Source: Candidatus Pelagibacter sp.
GTDB lineage: Bacteria; Pseudomonadota; Alphaproteobacteria; Pelagibacterales; Pelagibacteraceae
NCBI GenBank assembly: GCA_028404615.1
Contig: JAOOBT010000005.1
Location: 1-64,000 of the forward strand
Direction of reading: 5' to 3'
DNA length: 64,000 nucleotides
The notes under the pieces: model-generated
Seen by the model: only the letters and a program-made list of their open reading frames with translations
Told to the model about the DNA's origin: nothing
Databases searched by the model: none
Part shown: positions 40,060 to 48,355 of the stretch, in pieces
Position numbering within the stretch: the first letter of the stretch is position 1
Layout of the letters: every line of letters starts with the position of its first letter
Translations under genes and position numbers: made by a program

Positions 40060-40830
40060 TTATAAGCTTTTTAGATCGTACTTTGCTAGTAATGTTTTGA
40101 AAAATCCAGATGATTGTTTTTTCTCAATCCAATTGCTCACGTAATCATTCCAAACCTTGTCACCCTTAGGAACCATCATAGCTAAAAATGCCGGATTTTT
40201 TCCTCCATCTGGAACTATGGCTAATTGAGGATATTTAATAACTAGTTTGTTTGCTTCTGTTGAGCTTGTAATATTTCCATCAGCTCTTCCTGCTAAAACC
40301 TCTTGGAAATCTCTTGCAGGAGCTTCAACTGATTTAAGTTTTGACTTTGGAAAAAATTCTTTCGCTTTTTCTTCTTGAGATGTACCCAACGTTGTGGCTA
40401 TTGTTACATTGCTACTATTTAAAGAATCCCAAGTCGAAAACTTTTTTAAATTCTTTTTTAAAACAAGTGGGACTGTAGCATATTTGTAGTAAGTAGCAGT
40501 AAACCCAGCTACTTCAGCTCTTTTTGGCGTTTTAGTAACACTTGTTGAAATATCATATCTATCAGCTGTTATTCCTGCAACAATTGTTTTCCACTCAGCA
40601 GGCACAAATTTTACTTTTACTCCTAAATCTTTAGCTAGTTCATTCATTACATCAATATCAAATCCTTTGTATTTGTTTGTTGCAGGATCTTTCATTGACA
40701 TTGGATCCCAATCTCCTGTTGTTCCAACTCTTAACTCACCACTTTTTTTGATTGCGTCTAATTTTGATGCCGCGTGAGCGGTTGTTGTTACAAGCAACAC
40801 TAATAATATTGAAAAAATTTTTCTAATCAC
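40060..40830 (-). CDS. Periplasmic solute-binding protein (family 3) or cyclohexadienyl dehydratase-like protein
   Basis: 256 residues with a signal peptide ([16 protein letters not shown], cleavage after AHA). The mature part is a type-II binding protein: [32 protein letters not shown] and [19 protein letters not shown]. The adjacent permease argues for amino-acid uptake. The TTGDWDPM and binding-pocket pattern also resemble the periplasmic cyclohexadienyl/arogenate dehydratases that share this fold, so an enzymatic role is possible. The start codon is GTG; an ATG two bases upstream runs into a stop. Confidence 0.8.
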   Translation of the reverse strand: MIRKIFSILLVLLVTTTAHAASKLDAIKKSGELRVGTTGDWDPMSMKDPATNKYKGFDIDVMNELAKDLGVKVKFVPAEWKTIVAGITADRYDISTSVTKTPKRAEVAGFTATYYKYATVPLVLKKNLKKFSTWDSLNSSNVTIATTLGTSQEEKAKEFFPKSKLKSVEAPARDFQEVLAGRADGNITSSTEANKLVIKYPQLAIVPDGGKNPAFLAMMVPKGDKVWNDYVSNWIEKKQSSGFFKTLLAKYDLKSL

Positions 40831-40905
40831 ATCAAGTTAATAGCCAATCTCTCTCTTTTTTTCGATTTGCAATTTGACCCACTTTAACAATCTATTGAAA
40901 GGGGG

Positions 40906-40935
40906 TTGACTGACAGGTAGTTTATCAGCTATAAA
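40906..40935 (+). promoter_or_regulatory. Candidate sigma-70 promoter for umuDC
   Basis: TTGACT (40906-40911), an 18-base spacer and TATAAA (40930-40935) lie 20 bases before the umuD ATG. A LexA-type repeat begins on the next base, so the transcription start falls inside the operator. The leader would be about ten bases. Confidence 0.6.
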
Positions 40936-40950
40936 GAACAAAACAAGAAC
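40936..40950 (+). promoter_or_regulatory. LexA (SOS) box, alphaproteobacterial type
   Basis: GAAC-N7-GAAC is the reverse complement of GTTC-N7-GTTC, the direct-repeat operator recognised by LexA in alphaproteobacteria. Both half-sites are perfect. It immediately follows the TATAAA -10 box and ends 4 bases before the umuD start, the right place to block RNA polymerase. Confidence 0.75.
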
Positions 40951-40954
40951 ATTT

Positions 40955-41350
40955 ATGAAGCTAACAATACCTTATTATCTGCATAAAGTGGGAGCTGGCT
41001 TTCCTTCCCCAGCAACTGATTACATCGAAGACGATATAGATTTAAACTCTCATCTAATAACAAATGCACCAGCTACTTTCATTATAAGAGTACAAGGTAA
41101 ATCTATGACTAATGTTGGCATATATGATGGTGATTTATTAATAGTAGACAAAAGTTTAAATCCAAAAAATTTCTCCACCGTTATAGCAAATATTAACGAA
41201 GAACTTGTAGTCAAAACTCTAGTTAAAAGCAAAGGCAACAACTACCTAACATCAGGCTCAAAAAATACATTAGACCGAATTAATCTAACAGACAACCCAG
41301 AAATAATAATTTGGGGAGTAGTAACTTATGTCATACACAAACAGCAGTAA
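40955..41350 (+). CDS. umuD: UmuD-like SOS mutagenesis protein (S24 peptidase)
   Basis: Self-cleaving accessory protein of DNA polymerase V. It has 131 residues. The cleavage site is Ala14-Gly15 (VGAGFPSP). The catalytic Ser50 is in GKSM and Lys87 in VVKTL, the LexA/UmuD Ser-Lys dyad. The N-terminal arm is about ten residues shorter than in E. coli UmuD. It overlaps umuC by 23 bases. Expression should be SOS-controlled through the LexA box just upstream. Confidence 0.93.
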   Translation: MKLTIPYYLHKVGAGFPSPATDYIEDDIDLNSHLITNAPATFIIRVQGKSMTNVGIYDGDLLIVDKSLNPKNFSTVIANINEELVVKTLVKSKGNNYLTSGSKNTLDRINLTDNPEIIIWGVVTYVIHKQQ

Positions 41351-42605
41351 AAAAAAAGTTGCATTAATTGACTGTAATTCATTTTACGTTTCATGCGAAA
41401 GATTATTCAATCCTAAAATACAAAATGTACCAGTTGTTGTGCTATCCAATAATGACGGATGTGTAATATCAAGATCTACCGAAGCAAAAAAAATTGGAAT
41501 AAAAATGGGAGAACCATATTTTAAAGTTAAAGATTTAGTTAAAAAAAATAACGTTCAGATATTTTCTTCAAATTATGCGTTGTACGGAGACCTTTCTAGA
41601 CGAGTGATGAAAGTTTTAAAAGGCTTTACTGACAAAATTGAAATCTATTCTATAGATGAAGCATTCTTAGATTTGTCACATATTAAGGATGAACAAGTTG
41701 AAGATTATGGAAAACAAATAAGGGAAAGAGTTTTAAAATGGACAGGAATACCAACAAGTGTAGGAATTTCAAATACAAAGACTTTAAGCAAAGTTGCAAA
41801 TCATATAGCTAAAAAAAATAAAGCAGGAGTAATATTTCTAAAAGAAAACATTGATACTATATTAAAAAATTTTGATATCGCAGATATATGGGGAGTAGGA
41901 AGACAATTATCAAAACTATATATTAAAAATGGAATAAACAATGCTTATAAATTGAAAAATATTTCAAATACATGGGTTAAAAAAAGCACAAATGTTTTAG
42001 GTGCAAAAACAGTAATGGAATTAAGAGGAATTCCTTGTATAGATTTAGAAACTGAAGAAACAAAAAGAAAAAGTTGTTGTGTATCAAGATCATTTGGAAA
42101 AAAAGTGGAAAGTTTAGATAAATTGAAAGAATCTATAACTACTCATTGCTTAAATGCAGCAGAAAAAATAAGAACAGATAAACAAACTACAAGAGCAGTT
42201 ACAGTATTTATAAGAACAAGCCCATTTGATAAAAATAAAAAATATTACTCGAATTCCATTACTATCGAACTACCAGTGGCAACTAATAACAGTATAGAAC
42301 TTGTAAAAACAGCTATTAGTGGACTTAAAAAAATTTACAAATACGGTTATTTCTATCAAAAAGCTGGGATCATCTTATCGAAACTCAGAGATGCCTCTGA
42401 AAAAGAACTAAATTTATTAGCGCCGATTTTAGAGAATAAATCCAAACCATTAATGAGAGCAATTGATTTTACTAATGCAAAATATGGTCGAAACGCAATT
42501 AGTATAGCTCAAGCTGGTATAAGCAATGATTGGAAAATGAGAAGAGAACATTCATCTAGAATAGATACCGCTTCATTTGACTTCTTGCCTAAAATAAATA
42601 TATAG
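41328..42605 (+). CDS. umuC: DNA polymerase V catalytic subunit UmuC
   Basis: Y-family translesion polymerase. It has 425 residues. VALIDCNSFYVSCERLFNP starts the palm with its first catalytic Asp. CVISRSTEAKKIGIKMGEP and YSIDEAFLDLS, with the Asp-Glu pair, follow, then helix-hairpin-helix IWGVGRQL and the little-finger domain. The C-terminal REHSSRIDTASFDFLPKI is the UmuC tail. Its last 30 bases also appear to carry a promoter for the next gene. Confidence 0.95.
   Translation: MSYTNSSKKKVALIDCNSFYVSCERLFNPKIQNVPVVVLSNNDGCVISRSTEAKKIGIKMGEPYFKVKDLVKKNNVQIFSSNYALYGDLSRRVMKVLKGFTDKIEIYSIDEAFLDLSHIKDEQVEDYGKQIRERVLKWTGIPTSVGISNTKTLSKVANHIAKKNKAGVIFLKENIDTILKNFDIADIWGVGRQLSKLYIKNGINNAYKLKNISNTWVKKSTNVLGAKTVMELRGIPCIDLETEETKRKSCCVSRSFGKKVESLDKLKESITTHCLNAAEKIRTDKQTTRAVTVFIRTSPFDKNKKYYSNSITIELPVATNNSIELVKTAISGLKKIYKYGYFYQKAGIILSKLRDASEKELNLLAPILENKSKPLMRAIDFTNAKYGRNAISIAQAGISNDWKMRREHSSRIDTASFDFLPKINI
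42577..42604 (+). promoter_or_regulatory. Candidate promoter for thiV inside the umuC 3' end
   Basis: TTGACT (42577-42582), a 16-base spacer and TATATA (42599-42604), or 18 bases to TATAGT (42601-42606), form a sigma-70-like promoter. The -10 box overlaps the umuC stop. The predicted start, about 42610-42613, coincides with the first base-paired strand of the riboswitch, so the transcript would begin almost exactly at the aptamer. Confidence 0.5.
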
Positions 42606-42609
42606 TTTG

Positions 42610-42676
42610 AATGTGGGGTGTCTAAAAGACTGAGATCATACCCAAAGAACCTGACCGGTAATTCAGTGAGGGAATT
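42610..42676 (+). ncRNA. TPP riboswitch (thi box)
   Basis: Thi-box core elements appear in order: GGGGTGTC, a very short P3 hairpin (GTCT-AAA-AGAC), CTGAGATCATACCC, AACCTGACCGGTAATTCAG and the closing GAGGGA. AAT at 42610-42612 can pair with ATT at 42674-42676 as the base of P1. GAGGGA is also the only Shine-Dalgarno of the next gene, whose ATG starts at 42677. Ligand binding should therefore mask the ribosome site directly. The P4/P5 half looks about four bases shorter than the classic E. coli thiM element. A TPP riboswitch before this transporter is known from SAR11. Confidence 0.85.
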
Positions 42677-44125
42677 ATGGAAAAAATATATTTATCAGCA
42701 CAAACATCATTATTAGTAACTATTTTAGTAGGCCTTTTTTTTGTGGGACTGGGATATCTAAACTCAAAAAAAATACAAAATAAAAGCAACTACATTATTG
42801 GAAATAAAGACGAGAACACATTTTCATTAACAACAAGTTTATCAGCATCTGCTTTAGGAGCGTGGATATTATTTGGTCCTGCATCGGCAGCTACTTGGGG
42901 TGGTATAGGAGCAGTAATAGGATATGCATTTGGTGCAGCAGCACCAATGATATTATTATATAATTTTGGACCTAAAATTAGAAAAGAATTTTCAAAAGGA
43001 TTAAGCTTAACAGAATTTATTAAAAAGCGTTTTGGTTTGGGAGTACTAAAAATAAGTCTATTTTTGATCTTGTTTTATTTAACAATTTTTTTGATTGCTG
43101 AGGTTACAGCAATAGCTTTTCTAATAAACTTTGTTTCCAAGACACCACTATGGATTACAGCAGGTATAACATTAATAATTTGTTTACTTTATATATTAAA
43201 AGGTGGATTTAAACTTTCAATAATAACCGATAAATACCAATTTATTGTAATAGCAGTTCTAATATTTATTTCTGCGATTATAATTTTAGGAAAACTAGAA
43301 ATAAACAGCTTTGAATTAATTAAACAAAATGCATCTAATCTTGTAAATAGTAAATACTTACCAAATTATACAGCAGGTTTGACTTTTTTTATTGCAGTGG
43401 CCGCAACAAATTTATTCCACCAAGGAAATTGGCAAAGAGTATTTGCTGCAAAAAATAATTCAATATTAAAAAAAAGCTTAATCTATTCATCAATAATTAT
43501 TTTTATAATTGTTTTCTGGATGGGTTATTCAGGATTAATTTCTTTATCTCTAAATTCAAATGTAATTCCTGATCTAGCTTTTTTTAATTTAATTCTAAAT
43601 AATAATTATATAATAACTATATCAATACTTGTTCTTGCTCTAGCATTAACTTTGAGCACCATTGACACTTTAATAAATGCAATTGCAAGCATCTTCATCG
43701 TAAATGGTAATCAAATCAATAAATCAATTTCCGGAAAATCTGTTAGAAATAAAACAAATTATATAATTATTTTTATATGTATCTTGGTTTTTATTTTAGC
43801 CTCAAAAGGTTTCAGTATTTTATATTTATTTTTATTAGCAGATTTGTTTTGTTGCTCAGCAGTAGTGACAATTTTTTATGGATTTTTTAATAAAAATATT
43901 AATTATCAAATATCTTATTTGTCTATTTTCAGTGCACTGATCACTGGACTATTATTTTTTCCAAGCACAAGTTTTCAATCAAGTATACTAGTTGGAAACT
44001 TGTTGCCATTAGAATTTTTTAGTCCAATTGTTATTACAAATTTACTTTTTATATCTTTTGTAGCAGCAATAATAATTCAAATATTATTAATAGCTTTCTA
44101 TTCTTTTCGTAACTCATTTAAATAA
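42677..44125 (+). CDS. thiV: Sodium:solute symporter family transporter, probable thiamin-pyrimidine (HMP) importer
   Basis: 482 residues with about 13 hydrophobic helices in SSS-family arrangement. LSASALGAWILFGPASAATWGG near the N-terminus (family Gly/Ala-rich TM2 region), the FHQGNWQRVFAAKN loop and ALTLSTIDTLINAIAS are typical. The TPP riboswitch on its leader identifies it with SAR11 thiV, proposed to import 4-amino-5-hydroxymethyl-2-methylpyrimidine or a related precursor. That transport function is from established SAR11 work, not from the sequence itself. The 3' end overlaps rarD on the opposite strand by 28 bases. Confidence 0.88.
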   Translation: MEKIYLSAQTSLLVTILVGLFFVGLGYLNSKKIQNKSNYIIGNKDENTFSLTTSLSASALGAWILFGPASAATWGGIGAVIGYAFGAAAPMILLYNFGPKIRKEFSKGLSLTEFIKKRFGLGVLKISLFLILFYLTIFLIAEVTAIAFLINFVSKTPLWITAGITLIICLLYILKGGFKLSIITDKYQFIVIAVLIFISAIIILGKLEINSFELIKQNASNLVNSKYLPNYTAGLTFFIAVAATNLFHQGNWQRVFAAKNNSILKKSLIYSSIIIFIIVFWMGYSGLISLSLNSNVIPDLAFFNLILNNNYIITISILVLALALTLSTIDTLINAIASIFIVNGNQINKSISGKSVRNKTNYIIIFICILVFILASKGFSILYLFLLADLFCCSAVVTIFYGFFNKNINYQISYLSIFSALITGLLFFPSTSFQSSILVGNLLPLEFFSPIVITNLLFISFVAAIIIQILLIAFYSFRNSFK

Positions 44126-44970
44126 ATAGAAACAGCAACCCAAATTATCAAGAAACCTAAAAATTTTTCCAATGTAAGTATTTCACCAAAATAGGTGATA
44201 CCTAACAAAAATTGAGAGGTAGGAGTTAAAAATAGTATCATGCTTGCAGGGCCGATTCCTATAATTTTAAATCCCAAAGTATATAAAAAAAGTGGCACTA
44301 AAGTTATGAACCCTGACCAAAATAAGTAAAATGATAAAATTGGTTCAGCAGTCGAAAATATATTCATTTTCATATTTACTAAATAAACAAATAAAACAAT
44401 TGCTATTGGAGAAATTAATAATGTTTCAATAAGAAGCCCTATATCAGAGGAAACTCTAATTTTTTTTCTAATTAAACCGTAAATACTAAAAGTAATTGCT
44501 ACCGTAAGACCAATCCATGGTAACTCGCCTAATTTAAGTAAAAAATATATCAAAGAAATTACTACTAAAATAACTGCAATAAACTGATTTTTATTTAGCT
44601 TTTCTTTTAAAAAAATTTTTCCTAAAAAAACACTGATTATAGGGTAAATATAATAACCTAAACTTGAGTCAAGCAACCTGTTAACAGAAACTGCATAGAG
44701 CCATGTTCCCCAATTAATGCTCACTAATAAACCAGATAAAAAAAGAAGAAATTGATTTTTTCTCTTCTTAATAATTTTTATAAATTCAGGCCATTTTCTC
44801 AATAAACTTGTGCTAAGAACTAAAAGAACTGCTGTCCAAATAGTTCTATGAACAGTGAGTTCAATGAAAGAGGCGAAAGATACGAATTTAAAAAAGATAG
44901 TCCCGATTACACCCCACCATAATGATGCAAAACACGCATAAAAAACTCCACTTAGTTTAGATTTATTCAT
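44098..44970 (-). CDS. rarD: EamA-type transporter, RarD family
   Basis: 290 residues with ten hydrophobic segments. GVFYACFASLWWGVIGTIFFK, ELTVHRTIWT, INWGTWLYAVSVNRLLDSSLGYYI and IYGLIRKKI are the RarD subfamily pattern of the drug/metabolite transporter superfamily. The substrate is unknown. It is convergent with thiV (28-base antisense overlap) and divergent from the glycan cassette (79-base gap). Confidence 0.87.
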   Translation of the reverse strand: MNKSKLSGVFYACFASLWWGVIGTIFFKFVSFASFIELTVHRTIWTAVLLVLSTSLLRKWPEFIKIIKKRKNQFLLFLSGLLVSINWGTWLYAVSVNRLLDSSLGYYIYPIISVFLGKIFLKEKLNKNQFIAVILVVISLIYFLLKLGELPWIGLTVAITFSIYGLIRKKIRVSSDIGLLIETLLISPIAIVLFVYLVNMKMNIFSTAEPILSFYLFWSGFITLVPLFLYTLGFKIIGIGPASMILFLTPTSQFLLGITYFGEILTLEKFLGFLIIWVAVSIYLNELRKE

Positions 44971-45049
44971 ATTTAAGAATTAATTAAATTTTTTAAAAAT
45001 AATCTGATAATATTAATCTACTTATATTGAATAACTTAATCAAATACTT

Positions 45050-45730
45050 ATGAAAGAAAAAAATTATGGTATTTTCAATTTTGATTTTATAGACAAGATC
45101 ATAAAAAAAAAGAGATCAGAAATGCTGAATATTCTCAATAAGAATATTAAAGACAATGATATAGAGAGTTTTTTAGATGTTGGTACCACTGAGGAAAATG
45201 AATTAGAAAGTTCAAATTATTTCGTTAAAAATTTTTACAAAATTAAAATTAAAAATTCTATTTCAGATCAAGAAATAAAAAATAATAACTTTAATAAATT
45301 GTTAAAAAAATCAATTACATCTGATTTTTTAGAAACAGAAATAGAAAATTATAAATCTGATTTAGTTATATCTTCAGCAACTATTGAACATGTAGGAAGT
45401 TATGAAAATCAAATTAAGATGTTAGAAAATATAATTAAATTAACAAATAAATATTTTTTCATAACAACACCAAATAGATTTTTTCCAATAGATTTTCATA
45501 CTAAATTACCTATTATCCACATGCTCCCAAAAAAAATTCACAGAAAAATTTTAAGATTTATAAATCTGAAGGAATACGCTGAAGAAGATAATTTAAATTT
45601 ATTAGATGAAAATACTGTTAATAAACTTATAAATACCCAACAAAATGCAACTTTTAAAATAAGGATTTTCAAAGTAAGGCTATTTGGTTTAACCTCAAAC
45701 TTGCTTATATTTGGAGAAAAAATTAAATAA
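45050..45730 (+). CDS. Probable class I SAM-dependent methyltransferase
   Basis: 226 residues. IESFLDVGTTEEN resembles a weak SAM motif I, and DLVISSATIEHVGSYENQIKMLENI is the motif IV region of the methyltransferase-11/23 group. FFITTPNRFFPIDFHTKLP is commonly seen in methyltransferases of glycan clusters. Motif I lacks the usual GxGxG, so the assignment is by overall pattern. It is the first gene of a four-gene cassette with the glycosyltransferases that follow (one-base overlap). Confidence 0.7.
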   Translation: MKEKNYGIFNFDFIDKIIKKKRSEMLNILNKNIKDNDIESFLDVGTTEENELESSNYFVKNFYKIKIKNSISDQEIKNNNFNKLLKKSITSDFLETEIENYKSDLVISSATIEHVGSYENQIKMLENIIKLTNKYFFITTPNRFFPIDFHTKLPIIHMLPKKIHRKILRFINLKEYAEEDNLNLLDENTVNKLINTQQNATFKIRIFKVRLFGLTSNLLIFGEKIK

Positions 45731-46419
45731 TGATCTTTTCAATAATCGTACCAGTCTTTAATGAAGAAAAAACAATTATTTCAATCCTCAAAGAATTAAA
45801 AAAAGTTAATTTTAAAAAATTTCAAAAAGAAATAATAGTTATAGATGATGGGTCTACAGATAATACAAGAAATCTTTTAGAAAATAATAAAGATTTATTT
45901 GACTCTCTGTACACAAATGAAAAAAATAAAGGAAAAGGGTCTGCTGTTAGACTCGGTTTAAAAAATGCAAGTGGTCAGTATATTGTCTTTCAAGATGCGG
46001 ATTTAGAATACGATCCAAATGATCTTTTAAAATTTGAAGAAGTTTTTTTAAAATTTAATGCTGATGGAATTATTGGTTCAAGATTTACATATGATAAATA
46101 CACTAGATCACATAGCATACTTAATAAAATTGGAAATTTTACTTTAACATTCTTATTTAATATCTTGTATAATACAACTTTTACCGACGTTTATTCTTGT
46201 TATTTTGCTTTTAAAAAAGATCTATTAGTTGCAGATCATCTTAAATCTGAAGGCTTTGTTCAACATGCTGAAATTCTTTCTAAAGTAATTAAAAAGGGGT
46301 CAAAATTTTACGAAGTTCCTATTAATTATAATGGAAGAAATTTATCTGAAGGTAAAAAAATTAGATTTTATCATTTTTTTCCAGTATTGGCTCAAATTTT
46401 AATAAGAAAATTTAAATGA
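45730..46419 (+). CDS. Family 2 glycosyltransferase, dolichyl-phosphate-mannose-synthase-like
   Basis: 229 residues with a GT-A fold. SIIVPVFNEEKTIISILKELK is the N-terminus, VIDDGSTDNTR the nucleotide-sugar site, and QDADLEYDPND the metal-binding DxD-like motif. YEVPINYNGRNLSEGKKIRF near the end is typical of the DPM1-like bacterial branch that charges a polyprenyl phosphate. No C-terminal membrane helices. It overlaps the membrane-protein gene by 4 bases; together they could make and use a lipid-linked sugar. Confidence 0.87.
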   Translation: MIFSIIVPVFNEEKTIISILKELKKVNFKKFQKEIIVIDDGSTDNTRNLLENNKDLFDSLYTNEKNKGKGSAVRLGLKNASGQYIVFQDADLEYDPNDLLKFEEVFLKFNADGIIGSRFTYDKYTRSHSILNKIGNFTLTFLFNILYNTTFTDVYSCYFAFKKDLLVADHLKSEGFVQHAEILSKVIKKGSKFYEVPINYNGRNLSEGKKIRFYHFFPVLAQILIRKFK

Positions 46420-48035
46420 GAATAAAAGATAATATTAACTACTTTATCTTTATTTTTTTTCTTTCTTTTTTCTTAATTGGAAGCAATATATTTAGTGATT
46501 ACTCAATAACTCCTGATGAACCTTTACACAGAATAAACGGATTTATCTCACTTAAATATATCATAGATCTATTTTCTATAAATCTAAATAATATTGATAC
46601 GTTACAAAACATACCAGAACTATATAGTGATTGGAGAAGAACATACGGATCTTTATTTGATTTGCCTTTCGCTTTTATTGAATTCTCATATGATATAAGT
46701 ATTCAAAATATTTTCTTAATAAAACATTATTTTCTATTTTTAATATATTTTATCTCTACTATCTTTTTTTTTCTATTAATTAAAAAAAACCTTAAAAATG
46801 ATAAAATTGCCTTGGTAGGTGTTTTAATATTAATCTCAACACCAAGAATATTTTCTCATAGTTTTTACAATTCAAAAGATATACTTTTTCTGTCATTAGT
46901 CATCATAGCTACTTATTTTTGTATTGAACTTTTGAAAAAATTTAGTTTTAAGAATTTAATTTTCTCTTGTGTATTTTGTGCCTTTGCATCAAATATACGA
47001 GTAATTGGAATTTATTTGCCAATTTTAACTTTTATTTTTTACATATTTTTAGAGGATAAATTTAAAACAAAAAAAAATTTAAACTTTTTTTTAATCTTCT
47101 TTTCAACATTTATTTTTATTTTGTATTTAATATGGCCTTTTCTTTGGCAAAATCCTTTAGAAAATTTCTTACTTATTTTAAAAGAATCTGCATCCTATCC
47201 AAATCATTGGAAATTTAAAACACTATATTTGGGTGAGTATTTAAATCCTGAAAATATTCCTTGGCATTATTTTTTTATTTGGTTTTTATCTACTACACCA
47301 ATTATATTTCTTTTTATAATTTTAAGTGGATTATTTTTGTTCATTAAAAAATACCTTACTTTTTTTTTAAAAATAGAGTTTAATAAACATCTAAAATTAT
47401 GGAAAGATAAAGATCAAATGGTTGACCTATTTATCTTTTTATGTTTTTTTATTCCAATTTTTTTCGTTATAACTTTAAATTCAACTTTATATAATGGGTG
47501 GAGACATCTTTATTTTATTTATCCATTTTTAATATATTTATCATTATATGGATTAGTAAATTTGTTTAATATAATAAGTAAAAAACAGGTTAAAATTATC
47601 TACTCCATTATAATACTACAAATTCTAAGCAATTTCTTTTTTATTTACAATTCTCATCCCGTGCAAAATATCTATTTTAATTTTATATCAAAACCTTTTA
47701 TTAAGGGAAATCTGCCTGTTGATTATTGGGGTTCAGGTAATAAAAAAACAATTGATTATTTAATCTCGAATAGAAGTAATTTTTCTATATCTACTTCAAG
47801 CTTTACTCCATTAATAAATTTAAAATATTCAGATGGGAAAATTCCTTACTCTCAATATATTAATTTCTTTGGAACACAAAAAAATAAAAAGAATAAATCT
47901 GATTTTGTGTTTACTAATTATTATTATAATAGAGATCCCAAAAATGAGGAAAAATACAAAATTCCTAAAAATTATAAAAGTTATTATAAGTTGATAATAA
48001 ATGGTATTACTGTTAATGAGGTGTTTAGTAAATAA
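46416..48035 (+). CDS. Multi-spanning membrane protein, probable GT-C-fold glycosyltransferase
   Basis: 539 residues with about eleven hydrophobic helices and very high Phe/Ile/Leu/Lys. An acidic pair sits in the first periplasmic loop (YSITPDEPLHRINGF), where GT39/ArnT-type enzymes keep catalytic Asp/Glu. NGWRHLYFIYPFLIYLSLYG in the C-terminal half resembles the same group. I infer sugar transfer from a lipid carrier, perhaps the product of the preceding gene. Exact family uncertain. Confidence 0.65.
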   Translation: MRIKDNINYFIFIFFLSFFLIGSNIFSDYSITPDEPLHRINGFISLKYIIDLFSINLNNIDTLQNIPELYSDWRRTYGSLFDLPFAFIEFSYDISIQNIFLIKHYFLFLIYFISTIFFFLLIKKNLKNDKIALVGVLILISTPRIFSHSFYNSKDILFLSLVIIATYFCIELLKKFSFKNLIFSCVFCAFASNIRVIGIYLPILTFIFYIFLEDKFKTKKNLNFFLIFFSTFIFILYLIWPFLWQNPLENFLLILKESASYPNHWKFKTLYLGEYLNPENIPWHYFFIWFLSTTPIIFLFIILSGLFLFIKKYLTFFLKIEFNKHLKLWKDKDQMVDLFIFLCFFIPIFFVITLNSTLYNGWRHLYFIYPFLIYLSLYGLVNLFNIISKKQVKIIYSIIILQILSNFFFIYNSHPVQNIYFNFISKPFIKGNLPVDYWGSGNKKTIDYLISNRSNFSISTSSFTPLINLKYSDGKIPYSQYINFFGTQKNKKNKSDFVFTNYYYNRDPKNEEKYKIPKNYKSYYKLIINGITVNEVFSK

Positions 48036-48038
48036 TTT

Positions 48039-48299
48039 ATGAAAATATTCATCCTAAAAAGTGCTATAATATTTCTATTTTGTTTATTGCTTTTTAGATT
48101 CACCATTGTATCTCTCACTAATGAATATGAAAATAAATTAAATAATTATGTTTCTTCATCAAATTTTAAGGAAATAAAAAAAGATCTCTTTGAGTCTTTG
48201 AAAGAAAATAACGAGAAAGATGAAATTTTAGATCCTGAGGATGCTGAAATTCTAAGCATTTTTATTAGGAAAATTTTAAAAGAATTAAGTTTAAGATAA
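48039..48299 (+). CDS. Small membrane-anchored protein of unknown function
   Basis: 86 residues. One N-terminal hydrophobic helix (about residues 6-26) is followed by a polar, Lys/Glu-rich helical part ending LDPEDAEILSIFIRKILKEL. It starts 3 bases after the membrane glycosyltransferase and shares its strand and composition, which supports a real gene in the same operon. I do not recognise a family. Confidence 0.6.
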   Translation: MKIFILKSAIIFLFCLLLFRFTIVSLTNEYENKLNNYVSSSNFKEIKKDLFESLKENNEKDEILDPEDAEILSIFIRKILKELSLR

Positions 48300-48355
48300 C
48301 AACGGTTAAAAATTCTTTGTAATTAATAGTATTTTTTAATAAGTATATATTTGAT

